NCBI GenBank assembly: GCA_023432885.1
Contig: JAEZEU010000619.1
Span: 1 to 14,463, forward strand
Source: Pseudomonadota bacterium
Lineage (GTDB): Bacteria > Pseudomonadota > Alphaproteobacteria > Rhizobiales > Xanthobacteraceae
Reading direction: 5' to 3'
DNA: 14,463 nt
Shown: in pieces, positions 1 through 6,447 of the stretch
Layout: every line of letters begins with the position of its first letter
How positions within the stretch are numbered: position 1 is the stretch's first letter
Program-made: the position numbers and the translations under genes
Notes under the pieces: model-generated
What the model saw: only the letters and a program-made list of their open reading frames with translations
Databases searched by the model: none
What the model was told of the DNA's origin: nothing

Positions 1-150
1 GAGCTCGCGCGCTTCCGCCGCTGGTTCACCGCGTTCGAGGCGGGACGCGCCAATCACCCCGAGGAGTTCGACTCCACGGCGACCAAGCTCGGCCGCTTCG
101 CGGGCCGTGCGTTCGCCGAATTGAAGAAGCGCGCGAAAGACCGTTCATAG
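1..150 (+). CDS. 3' end of an unidentified gene (partial)
   Basis: An open frame enters from the left edge and ends at TAG (148-150), giving 49 residues of C-terminus. Third codon positions are G or C in 42 of 49 codons, which fits a real coding frame in this GC-rich genome. The tail is rich in Arg, Lys, Phe and Ala, includes RFRRWFTAFEAGR and ends KKRAKDRS, and has no membrane segment. I do not recognise a family from this fragment. It runs toward the minus-strand TPR gene, whose stop is at 205, so the two genes converge. The start and most of the protein lie outside the window. Confidence 0.6.
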   Translation, partial: ELARFRRWFTAFEAGRANHPEEFDSTATKLGRFAGRAFAELKKRAKDRS

Positions 151-203
151 GCTGCTGAAACATTGAGGGCTTCGCTTCGCTCGACCCAGCCGTTTCAAAC
201 AGC
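151..203. other. Imperfect inverted repeat between convergent genes
   Basis: The 54-base gap between the partial plus-strand gene and the TPR gene holds a split inverted repeat. GCTG (151-154) pairs with CAGC (200-203), and GAAAC (157-161) pairs with GTTTC (192-196). It could act as a terminator for one or both genes, but there is no clear T-run, so the role is an inference. Confidence 0.3.
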
Positions 204-204
204 A

Positions 205-924
205 CTACTTGCATTGAAGATCGTTCTTGAGCCGGTTCAGATCAACGCTCGCATTGGACGAAGGACGCCGCGTCAACGCCTCCGCGGCGGCTGTGCAGGC
301 GCCGTCGCGATCTCCGGTCTGAAGACGGGCCCAGGCAAGGTTGGTCCAGGCGTCACCAAAATCCGGCGTATCCTTGACCGCCTGTTCCAGCACCGGCAGC
401 GCCTGTGCCGGCCTCTTCGCGATGAGGAGCAATCGGCCAAAATCCGCATTCAGCACTTTCAGAGGATTGGGCTGCTTTTGCGCGATCCGGAACAACTCCT
501 CCGCGAAGTCCACATCGTTGAAGCGGATCTGGGTGACCGCTGCAAATCCGTGATAGACGACGCTCTGTTCGGGAGCCAGCAGGAACGCCTGATTAAATCG
601 CTGCGCGGCCTCGTTGGGCCTTCCTGCGCCAAGTGCGCGCCAGCCGCGTTTAATGATTTCGTCAAGCGCTTTCTCCCGCGTACCGGTGGCCTCCAGCACC
701 GCTTTCAGAAACTTGTCGTCAGCCTCTCGTTGCGCCTCGGTCTTGGCCGTGAACCCAAAGAACGGCTGCTCATTGACCGGCACCGGGTATGTACGCTTCG
801 TCACCTGCACGCCGGGCGCGACCTCGACAGTCTCCGCCGCCGCCGAAGGCATCGATGCCATCGCAACCAAGAACACAAGAGCCTGAGCCGCCAACAAGGA
901 GCGAGAGAGCCAGCACCTATTCAT
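205..924 (-). CDS. Secreted tetratricopeptide-repeat protein
   Basis: The product has 239 residues. Residues 1-30 form a typical Sec signal peptide: Arg near the N-terminus, a hydrophobic core LLAAQALVFLVAMA, and a likely cleavage site after PSAAA. The mature protein is therefore probably periplasmic. From about residue 88 onward it is helical with TPR-like units, roughly 88-121, 156-189 (LNADFGRLLL...QAVKDTPDFG) and 190-223 (DAWTNLAWARLQTGD...EALTRRP). TPR folds usually serve as protein-binding scaffolds; no partner can be read from the sequence. The ATG follows the rarA TGA with no spacing, and a purine-rich GAGGCGG lies just upstream inside rarA, so translation is probably coupled to rarA. 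A role with the periplasmic protease encoded two genes upstream is possible but unproven. Confidence 0.8.
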   Translation of the reverse strand: MNRCWLSRSLLAAQALVFLVAMASMPSAAAETVEVAPGVQVTKRTYPVPVNEQPFFGFTAKTEAQREADDKFLKAVLEATGTREKALDEIIKRGWRALGAGRPNEAAQRFNQAFLLAPEQSVVYHGFAAVTQIRFNDVDFAEELFRIAQKQPNPLKVLNADFGRLLLIAKRPAQALPVLEQAVKDTPDFGDAWTNLAWARLQTGDRDGACTAAAEALTRRPSSNASVDLNRLKNDLQCK

Positions 925-2259
925 TCAGCTTCCGCCTCTTTCACTGCGCAGCTTGGCCCAATAGTCCAGCCGCTTCCTGATCTCGCGCTCGAAGCCGCGA
1001 TCCGGCGGATCGTAGAAGGTTTGACGGCCGAGCGTTTCGGGGAAATAATCCTGCCCCGAGAAGGCGTCGGGCGCATCGTGGTCGTATTCATATCCGGCGC
1101 CGTAGCCCTCAGACTTCATGAGCTTGGTCGGCGAGTTGAGGATGTGCTTTGGCGGCAGCAGCGAGCCCGCCTGCCTCGCCGTGCGCATCGCCGCGCCGAA
1201 AGCTGCGTACATCGCATTCGATTTCGGCGCGGTCGCGCAATAGACCACGGCCTGCGCGATCGCGAGTTCGCCCTCGGGATGGCCGAGGAAGTCGAAGGCG
1301 TCTTTGGCCGCGTTGGCGATGACCAGCGCCTGGGGATCGGCCAGGCCGATATCTTCCACGGCCATGCGCACCACGCGCCGCGCCAGGAACAACGGGTCCT
1401 CGCCGGCGTCGAGCATTCGCGCGAGATAGTACAGTGCGGCGTCGGGATCAGAGCCGCGCACCGATTTGTGCAGGGCCGATATAAGGTTGTAGTGACCGTC
1501 GGCGGACTTGTCGTAGATTGGCGCGCGGCGCTGCAGGATGTCCTGCAGCTGCGCCGCGTTGAAGATTTCATCCTTGCGGGCGGAGCGCCAGACTTCCTCG
1601 GCAAGCGTCAGCGCGGCGCGTCCGTCGCCATCGGCCATGCGGGCGAGTGCGGCGCGCGCCTCGGCATCGAGCGGCAGCTTTTTTCCTTCGATCGCCTCCG
1701 CATGCACAAACAGCTTCTCGATCGCCTCCGCGTCGAGCGAGTGAAACACCAGCACCCGGGCTCGCGACAAGAGCGCCGCGTTCAGCTCAAAGGACGGATT
1801 TTCCGTTGTGGCGCCGACCAGCACCACCGTGCCGTCTTCCATGACAGGCAGGAATGAATCCTGCTGCGCGCGGTTGAAGCGGTGCACCTCGTCGACGAAC
1901 AGCAGCGTGCCCTTGCCGGTCTGGCGCCGGGCGCGCGCGGCATCGAACACCTTCTTCAGATCAGCGACGCCCGAAAACACCGCGGAAATCTGCTCGAAAT
2001 GCAGCTCGGTGGCGTCGGCCAGCAACCGCGCCACGGTGGTCTTGCCGGTGCCGGGCGGGCCCCAGAACACCAGCGAGCCGAGCGTGCGCGTCTCCAGCAT
2101 TCGCGTCAGCGCGCCGTCGGGGCCGAGGATGTGATCCTGGCCGACGACGTCGGACAATTTCTTCGGGCGCAGGCGGTCGGGCAGCGGATGCGGCGCATCC
2201 TGCTCCATCCCTGCCGCGGCAAAGAGATTTTCGGATTGCTGAGGTCGTTTCGGGCTCAT
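925..2259 (-). CDS. rarA: Replication-associated recombination protein A (AAA+ ATPase, MgsA/RarA)
   Basis: The protein has 444 residues, the usual RarA length. The family consists of clamp-loader-like AAA+ ATPases that act in the cytoplasm at stalled replication forks and interact with SSB. Visible motifs are Walker A GPPGTGKTT (67-75), Walker B LLFVDEVHRFN (119-129), a sensor-1 region GATTENPSFELN (149-160) and an arginine-finger-like SRARV (about 165-169). The C-terminal half carries the family segments RAPIYDKSADGHYN, SALHKSVRGSDPDAALYYLARM and GYGAGYEYDHD. The start was taken at ATG 2259, giving MSPKRPQQSENLF, because this ATG overlaps the degP stop as ATGA, the classic sign of translational coupling. 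The frame stays open upstream to 2856, but that stretch lies over degP and is not RarA-like. The gene sits between degP and the TPR gene. Confidence 0.95.
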   Translation of the reverse strand: MSPKRPQQSENLFAAAGMEQDAPHPLPDRLRPKKLSDVVGQDHILGPDGALTRMLETRTLGSLVFWGPPGTGKTTVARLLADATELHFEQISAVFSGVADLKKVFDAARARRQTGKGTLLFVDEVHRFNRAQQDSFLPVMEDGTVVLVGATTENPSFELNAALLSRARVLVFHSLDAEAIEKLFVHAEAIEGKKLPLDAEARAALARMADGDGRAALTLAEEVWRSARKDEIFNAAQLQDILQRRAPIYDKSADGHYNLISALHKSVRGSDPDAALYYLARMLDAGEDPLFLARRVVRMAVEDIGLADPQALVIANAAKDAFDFLGHPEGELAIAQAVVYCATAPKSNAMYAAFGAAMRTARQAGSLLPPKHILNSPTKLMKSEGYGAGYEYDHDAPDAFSGQDYFPETLGRQTFYDPPDRGFEREIRKRLDYWAKLRSERGGS

Positions 2260-3650
2260 CCGCCGAGCGTGACGTTGATCTGCTGGCCGTTGCGCACGAC
2301 GACGATGCGCCACAGCCGCGAGGAAGCCTTCGCGGCCTTGTCGAGATCGCCGGTCTTGGCGATCTTCTGGTTGTTGACGGCGAGAATGATGTCTCCTTTC
2401 TGGAAGCCGACGCTCGCGGCGGGGGCACCATCCTGGAGGTCGACGACCACGACGCCTTCGGCATTGCTGTCGAGGCGCAGCTCTTCGGCCACCGCCGGGG
2501 AGATGTTGGCGACGCGCGCGCCCTGGAACGGCGAACGCGCGGCGATGGTGATCTCGTCGCGATTGGTATCGGGCGCGACCTCGAGCGGAATGGCGATCCT
2601 GACGGTCTTGCCGCCGCGCTGTACGTCGATCTGCGAGCTGCCGCCGAGCGGACGGGTGGCGAAGCGATAGTCGAAGGCGTTGGGGTCCTCGATGGTCTGA
2701 CCATCGATGGCGACGATGAGGTCCGAGACTTTCAGTCCTGCCCTCGCCGCGGGGCCAGAGGCCGCGACATTGGCAACCAGCGCTCCGGTCGGCGTTCGCA
2801 GGCCCAGCGTCTCCGCAATCTCCGGCGTCACTGCCTGCAGACGTGCGCCGAGCCACGGCCGCTTGACCGCCTTGCCGCCGCTCTTGGCGGAGGCCACCAC
2901 CACGCGCACCATGTTGGCAGGGATGGCGAAGCCGATGCCCTGCGAGCCGCCCGAGCGCGAGAAGATCGCGGTGTTGATGCCGGCCAGGCGTCCCGTCATG
3001 TCGACCAGCGCGCCGCCGGAATTGCCGGGATTGATCGCGGCGTCGGTCTGGATGAAGAACTGGTAGTCGGTGATGCCCACCTGTGTGCGCGCCAACGCCG
3101 AGATGATGCCGTGGGTCACGGTCTGCCCGACGCCGAAGGGATTGCCGATCGCGAGCACGATGTCGCCGACCAGAAGCTCGTCGGAATTGGCAAATTCGAG
3201 CGTCGGGAATCGTTCCCGGCCATCCTTGACGCGCAGCACGGCGAGATCGGTGCGGCTGTCCTTCAGCACGATCTCGGCCTCGAACTCGCGCTTGTCGGCG
3301 AGCGATATCTTGACCTGGTCAGCGCCCTCGATGACGTGGTTGTTGGTGACGACGAGGCCGGAAGGATCGACCATCACGCCGGAGCCGAGCGAGCGTTGCA
3401 TCTGCTCGGGCTGCTGGTTGCCGGGAATGCCGAAGAAGCGGCGAAAGATCGGGTCATCCAGCAGGGGATTACGGCTCTGAATGGTCTTCGCGGCGTAAAC
3501 GTTGACAACCGCCGGCTGCACGCGCTGCACGATCGGAGCGTAGGACAGGCGCACCTCCGCGGCCGATGATGGCACGCGGCGCTCCTGCGCCAAGGCCGGA
3601 GTGGAGAGCGCGGCTGCTAGCAGGGTGGCGGCAACAAAACGGTTCAGCAT
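2256..3650 (-). CDS. degP: DegP/HtrA-type periplasmic serine protease (Do family)
   Basis: The protein has 464 residues from ATG 3650. A signal peptide ends at about residue 21 (STPALA|QERR), so the enzyme acts in the periplasm, where Do-family proteases degrade or refold misfolded envelope proteins. The S1C catalytic triad is complete: His105 in NNHVI, Asp135 in SRTDLAV and Ser211 in GNSGG. Two PDZ domains follow, at roughly 263-345 (containing GLRTPTGALVANVAASGPAA) and 375-460 (containing NAEGVVVVDLQDGAPAASVG). An in-frame TTG at 3656 would add two residues. ATG is preferred because AAGG lies about nine bases upstream of it, but only three bases from the TTG. The 3' end overlaps rarA by ATGA. 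It could be named degQ or mucD in other schemes; the Do-family assignment is firm, the exact paralogue is not. Confidence 0.95.
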   Translation of the reverse strand: MLNRFVAATLLAAALSTPALAQERRVPSSAAEVRLSYAPIVQRVQPAVVNVYAAKTIQSRNPLLDDPIFRRFFGIPGNQQPEQMQRSLGSGVMVDPSGLVVTNNHVIEGADQVKISLADKREFEAEIVLKDSRTDLAVLRVKDGRERFPTLEFANSDELLVGDIVLAIGNPFGVGQTVTHGIISALARTQVGITDYQFFIQTDAAINPGNSGGALVDMTGRLAGINTAIFSRSGGSQGIGFAIPANMVRVVVASAKSGGKAVKRPWLGARLQAVTPEIAETLGLRTPTGALVANVAASGPAARAGLKVSDLIVAIDGQTIEDPNAFDYRFATRPLGGSSQIDVQRGGKTVRIAIPLEVAPDTNRDEITIAARSPFQGARVANISPAVAEELRLDSNAEGVVVVDLQDGAPAASVGFQKGDIILAVNNQKIAKTGDLDKAAKASSRLWRIVVVRNGQQINVTLGG

Positions 3651-3722
3651 CGTCAAACACCTTGTGAATCATGCATCAGATATAGTCGCAGGCTGCAGGC
3701 CGGAGAAGTCAAACAGGACCGG

Positions 3723-4100
3723 TCACGCCGCGCGGTCGGGCAGTTGCACGCCTGCGGGATCGGGCCCGCAGGACAGCCGTTCCCGATGGCTCTCGCCCCA
3801 GGCCTTCAGAATATCGATCACCGGCCGCAGGCTCTCGCCGAGCTCGGACAGTCGATATTCGACCCGCGGCGGCACCTCGGCATAGACCGTCCGCACGATC
3901 AGGCGGTCGTCCTCCAGCGCGCGCAGCTGCTTGGTCAGCATGCGCTGGGTGATGCCCGGCATCCGCCGGCGAAGTTCCCCAAAGCGCTGGGTGCCGCTTT
4001 GCAGGTGATAGAGGATGACGCCCTTCCACTTGCCGTCGATCAGGTCCAGCGTGGCCTCTACCGCGCAGCCCGGCCGGTGCGCGAAATTCCGCCGTTTCAT
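3723..4100 (-). CDS. HxlR-family winged-helix transcriptional regulator
   Basis: The product has 125 residues from ATG 4100 (MKRRNFAHRPGC). HxlR proteins are small dimeric winged-helix DNA-binding regulators, many of which sense electrophiles or quinones through a conserved N-terminal cysteine. Here Cys12 in the HRPGCAVEATLDLIDGKWK segment matches that position. The family core is clear: LIDGKW (20-25), RFGELRRRMPGITQRMLTKQLRALEDDRLI with the recognition helix at about 50-66, and the wing at about 69-87 ending in EYRLSELG. The frame is open to 4142, but the extra 14 residues do not resemble the family. The gene is divergent from the MDR oxidoreductase gene at 4210, an arrangement like qorR (ytfH)-qorB. 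I infer that it controls that gene and itself. Downstream it points into degP with a 72-base gap, so read-through into degP is possible. Confidence 0.9.
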   Translation of the reverse strand: MKRRNFAHRPGCAVEATLDLIDGKWKGVILYHLQSGTQRFGELRRRMPGITQRMLTKQLRALEDDRLIVRTVYAEVPPRVEYRLSELGESLRPVIDILKAWGESHRERLSCGPDPAGVQLPDRAA

Positions 4101-4209
4101 GCGTGATTTCCCAATAGTATCCAAACAGGGACTAATTCCCAAGATTTACAGTACTTGCCAAGTTGACGCTAGGCCGACAGTGATAGCGGCACCCGAGCAG
4201 GAGACACGC
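4101..4209. promoter_or_regulatory. Divergent control region with palindromes (HxlR regulator / MDR oxidoreductase)
   Basis: The 109 bases between the two divergent start codons hold a perfect inverted repeat ACTTG-C-CAAGT (4153-4163). They also hold an imperfect one, TAGTATCC (4115-4122) against GGGACTA (4128-4134). TTCCCAA occurs at 4108-4114 and again at 4136-4142 as a direct repeat. These are plausible operators for the HxlR regulator. No convincing -35/-10 pair was found. AGGAG (4199-4203), six bases before the ATG at 4210, is a good ribosome binding site for the oxidoreductase. Confidence 0.5.
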
Positions 4210-5223
4210 ATGAAAGCCGTCGGATATCAGAAATCGCTGCCCATCGAGGACGCGAATTCGCTGATCGATTTCGAAGCCGCCAAGCCGGAACCGAGGGGGC
4301 GCGACATCCGCGTCGCGGTGAAGGCGATTTCCGCCAACCCCGTCGATTACAAGGTCCGCAAGCGCGCCGCCCCGCCCGCGGGCGAATACAAGATTCTTGG
4401 ATTCGACGCCGCCGGTGTTATCGATGCGGTCGGGCCGGACGTGTCGCTGTTCAAGCCAGGGGATGAGGTGTTTTACGCCGGCTCGATCCTGCGCCAGGGC
4501 ACCAATTCGGAGTTTCATCTGGTGGACGAGCGCATCGTCGGCAACAAGCCGAAGAGCCTTTCATTCGCGCAGGCCGCAGCACTTCCCCTCACCTCCATCA
4601 CCGCGTGGGAGTTGTTGTTCGACCGGCTCGGCGCCGTGCCGGGCAAGAGCCTCGACCCACGCACGCTGCTCATTACCGGCGGTGCCGGCGGCGTCGGCTC
4701 GATCCTGATCCAGCTCGCGCGGCGGCTGACGGGACTGACGGTTGTCGCTACGGCGACGCGGCCGGAGTCGCAAAAATGGTGCCGCGACCTGGGCGCGCAT
4801 GCCGTGATCGATCACGGCAAACCGATGAAGGAGCAGATCGAGGCGCTCAAGCTGCCGCCCGTCGCACTGGTGGCGAGCCTCACCTTCAGCGATCAGCACT
4901 ACAAGGCGATCGCCGAACTCATGGCGCCACAGGGCAAGTTCGGCCTGATCGACGATCCCCCGGAGTTCACGATGAGCGTGTTCAAGGGCAAGGCGATCTC
5001 GGTGCATTGGGAATCGATGTTCACCCGCTCCTCATTCCAGACGCCGGACATGATCGCGCAGCATCATCTGCTCAACGATGTCGCCGACCTCATCGACAAG
5101 GGCGTGCTGCGCACCACACTCGACCAGGCCTTCGGCACCATCAACGCTGCGAATCTCAAGCGCGCGCACGCCCTGCTGGAGAGCGGCAAGTCGCGCGGCA
5201 AGATCGTGCTGGAGGGGTGGTAG
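4210..5223 (+). CDS. MDR-family NADPH:quinone oxidoreductase / zinc-binding alcohol dehydrogenase family protein
   Basis: The protein has 337 residues, the usual length for the medium-chain dehydrogenase/reductase superfamily. The N-terminal catalytic domain contains ISANPVDYKVR (40-50) and GFDAAGVIDAVG (64-75). The central Rossmann fold begins with the dinucleotide motif TGGAGGVGS (156-164), followed by VVATATRPESQKW. The zinc-ligand pattern of classical alcohol dehydrogenases is not visible, so it probably belongs to the zinc-free quinone-oxidoreductase-like branch despite its usual database name. The likely reaction is NAD(P)H-dependent reduction of quinones or reactive enones in the cytoplasm; the substrate is unknown. 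The ATG at 4210 was chosen for its AGGAG site and family-typical MKAVGYQ start; an open frame upstream to 4015 is not supported. It is divergent from an HxlR regulator, suggesting induction by electrophiles or quinones. Confidence 0.9.
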   Translation: MKAVGYQKSLPIEDANSLIDFEAAKPEPRGRDIRVAVKAISANPVDYKVRKRAAPPAGEYKILGFDAAGVIDAVGPDVSLFKPGDEVFYAGSILRQGTNSEFHLVDERIVGNKPKSLSFAQAAALPLTSITAWELLFDRLGAVPGKSLDPRTLLITGGAGGVGSILIQLARRLTGLTVVATATRPESQKWCRDLGAHAVIDHGKPMKEQIEALKLPPVALVASLTFSDQHYKAIAELMAPQGKFGLIDDPPEFTMSVFKGKAISVHWESMFTRSSFQTPDMIAQHHLLNDVADLIDKGVLRTTLDQAFGTINAANLKRAHALLESGKSRGKIVLEGW

Positions 5224-5234
5224 CAAGGCCGTAC

Positions 5235-5267
5235 GGTGGGCAAAGGCGCGATAGCGCCGTGCCAACC
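5235..5267. repeat. Palindromic element between convergent genes (dispersed-repeat type)
   Basis: A nested inverted repeat fills most of the 50-base gap between two converging genes. The outer arm GGTGGGC (5235-5241) faces GCCAACC (5261-5267) with one mismatch. The inner stem GGCGC (5245-5249) and GCGCC (5254-5258) closes on a GATA loop. From memory, a GGTGGGCAAAGGCGC...GCGCCGTGCCCACC palindrome recurs in Bradyrhizobium-group intergenic regions, and this looks like a copy. It may serve as a bidirectional terminator. Only one copy of this pattern is visible in the window. Confidence 0.6.
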
Positions 5268-5273
5268 CTAGGT

Positions 5274-6068
5274 TCACGCGATCGTATCGATGATGCCGCC
5301 TTCGGCGCGGACCGCCGCGCCGTTGGTGATGGCGGCTTGCTTGGAAGCAACAAAGACCACGATATTGGCGATCTCCTCGACGCTGGCGAAGCGCTGGACC
5401 AGCGAGCCCGGACGATGCTGCTTCACGAAATCAGCGACTGCATCGTCCTCGGACTGACCGTTCTGCTTCGCGAGGTCTCTCACGAAGGTTTCCACCCCTT
5501 CCGACAGCGTCGGACCGGGCAGCACCGAATTGACGGTCACGCCGGTACCGCGCGTCAGCTTGGCCAGCCCGCGCGAGACGGCGAGTTGCGCGGCCTTGGT
5601 CATGCCGTAGTGAATCATCTCGGGCGGAATGTTGATCGCCGATTCCGAGGAGATGAAGATGATGCGCCCCCAGTTGCGCTTCAGCATGCCCTGCATGTAG
5701 ACGCGCGACAGCCGCACGCCCGACATCACGTTGACGTCGAAGAAGCGGCTCCAGTCCTGGTCGGGAATTGCGAAAAAGTCCTTTGGCTCGAAGATGCCCG
5801 CATTGTTGATGAGGATGTCGACATCCGGCAGCGCCGAGATCAGCGAATCGCATCCCGCCGCTGTGGAAACGTCGGCGGCGACACCGCGAATCTTGCCGGA
5901 CGACTTCATCTGCATCACGGCCTCGACGGCCGCGTCCACCTTGCCTCGGCTGCGTCCGTTAACGACGACGTCGGCGCCAGTGGTGGCGAGGCCTTTCGCT
6001 ATCGCCAGCCCGATCCCGGCCGTCGAACCCGTGACGACCGCCGTCTTTCCGGAGAGATCAATGTTCAT
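5274..6068 (-). CDS. SDR-family NAD(P)-dependent oxidoreductase
   Basis: The protein has 264 residues, typical of classical short-chain dehydrogenases. The cofactor motif TGSTAGIG lies at 13-20, the structural NNAG at 88-91, and the catalytic tetrad is readable as Asn113, Ser141, Tyr154 and Lys158 (YGMTK). NGRSRGK (37-43), with Arg just after the second beta strand, favours NADP(H), an inference from the family. PGPTLSEGVETF after strand 6 is a common SDR substrate-loop pattern. The substrate cannot be told. ATG 6068 (MNIDLSGKTAVVTG) is chosen because the Rossmann fold starts immediately; an upstream in-frame start at 6113 adds 15 residues without support. The ribosome binding site is weak (GGAA). 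It converges with the MDR oxidoreductase and is divergent from the dioxygenase gene. Confidence 0.92.
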   Translation of the reverse strand: MNIDLSGKTAVVTGSTAGIGLAIAKGLATTGADVVVNGRSRGKVDAAVEAVMQMKSSGKIRGVAADVSTAAGCDSLISALPDVDILINNAGIFEPKDFFAIPDQDWSRFFDVNVMSGVRLSRVYMQGMLKRNWGRIIFISSESAINIPPEMIHYGMTKAAQLAVSRGLAKLTRGTGVTVNSVLPGPTLSEGVETFVRDLAKQNGQSEDDAVADFVKQHRPGSLVQRFASVEEIANIVVFVASKQAAITNGAAVRAEGGIIDTIA

Positions 6069-6234
6069 TATGTGATTCCATCGTTGAAAGAAATCCGCGC
6101 TGCTGCGGCACACCCTGCCTCCTCAACAGATAAGCAAGCCTCGCGCCACTGCATGCCGAGGCCGCATCAAGATTTCGGGATTGAGAAGGCGCTGCGTAGC
6201 TGCCGTCAGCAAATTGGCACGACGCTTTCGCGTA

Positions 6235-6263
6235 TTTGCCTAGCCGACAGCTCCTGCTACACT
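6235..6263 (+). promoter_or_regulatory. Candidate sigma70-type promoter for the dioxygenase leader
   Basis: TTTGCC (6235-6240) and TACACT (6258-6263) are separated by 17 bases. The -10 box matches TATAAT at four of six positions; the -35 box is weaker. Transcription would start near 6270, only a few bases before a run of three ATG codons at 6273. This is a prediction by eye. Confidence 0.4.
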
Positions 6264-6272
6264 GCTGAAGTC

Positions 6273-6323
6273 ATGATGATGCAGACCTCAAACATCGCAT
6301 CGGTATTCTTCCTGCACCGCTGA
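6273..6323 (+). CDS. Candidate 16-codon leader peptide of the dioxygenase gene
   Basis: Three ATG codons in a row (6273, 6276, 6279) open a 16-residue frame, MMMQTSNIASVFFLHR, ending at TGA 6321-6323. There is no ribosome binding site, and the predicted transcript would begin about three bases upstream, so translation would be near leaderless, as described for the rhizobial trp leader peptide. The stop codon sits in the loop of the first hairpin of the leader (6314-6332), so a ribosome at the FFLHR codons would open that hairpin. The composition is not strongly biased to one amino acid (two adjacent Phe, one His, one Arg), so any sensed signal is unclear. The peptide may be regulatory rather than functional in itself. 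Confidence 0.35.
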   Translation: MMMQTSNIASVFFLHR

Positions 6324-6420
6324 TGGCGGTGCTTGCCCCGAGGCAGGCGGAAGACAGCGGCGCTGATCGCCGTTACCCGACCGAAACCGGCCGACCGACC
6401 CGCTCAGCGCGGGCATTTTT
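6314..6420 (+). promoter_or_regulatory. Putative transcription attenuator (leader RNA) of the dioxygenase gene
   Basis: Several local hairpins follow the tiny ORF: GCACCGC/GCGGTGC (6314-6320/6326-6332), TGCC/GGCA (6334-6337/6342-6345), and CGGCG/CGCCG (6358-6362/6368-6372). The last structure is the terminator at 6399-6420. GCGCTGA (6360-6366) is perfectly complementary to TCAGCGC (6404-6410) in the terminator, so an alternative antiterminator pairing is possible. This layout is that of a ribosome-controlled attenuator. It does not match a leader family that I recognise. Confidence 0.4.
6399..6420 (+). terminator. Intrinsic terminator in the dioxygenase leader
   Basis: CCCGC (6399-6403) pairs with GCGGG (6409-6413) around a TCAGC loop, followed by CATTTTT (6414-6420). 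It ends 27 bases before the dioxygenase start codon, so it would either close a small RNA or act as a conditional terminator. Confidence 0.6.
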
Positions 6421-6447
6421 CGTTGGCCAAGCGATATGAGGTTTTCC

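Larger units (their letters stand above)
6069..6447. other. 379-base gene-poor region between SDR and dioxygenase genes
   Basis: The part next to the SDR gene (6069-6234) must hold its promoter, but I see no convincing box or repeat there. The right part (6235-6420) holds the candidate promoter, tiny ORF, hairpins and terminator listed separately. GAGG at 6438-6441 is the ribosome binding site of the dioxygenase gene. Confidence 0.6.

Noticed and set aside
163..1857. Long plus-strand open frame of 564 codons opposite rarA and the TPR gene
   Set aside because: It is antisense to two well-supported genes, has low-complexity Arg/His/Leu-rich composition and no family resemblance. It is a shadow of GC-rich codon use.
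2260..2856. N-terminal extension of the rarA frame by 199 codons
   Set aside because: It overlaps degP in a different frame on the same strand and encodes Arg/Ser-rich low-complexity sequence. The RarA family start fits the ATG at 2259.
3679..3712. TTGACT and TATATC on the minus strand upstream of degP as a promoter
   Set aside because: The boxes are 22 bases apart, too far for a sigma70 promoter. A stress sigma factor promoter is possible but I cannot show one.
4605..6323. 572-codon plus-strand open frame across the MDR and SDR genes
   Set aside because: It overlaps the MDR gene in another frame and the SDR gene in antisense; its composition is that of a shadow frame. Only its last 16 codons coincide with the proposed leader peptide.
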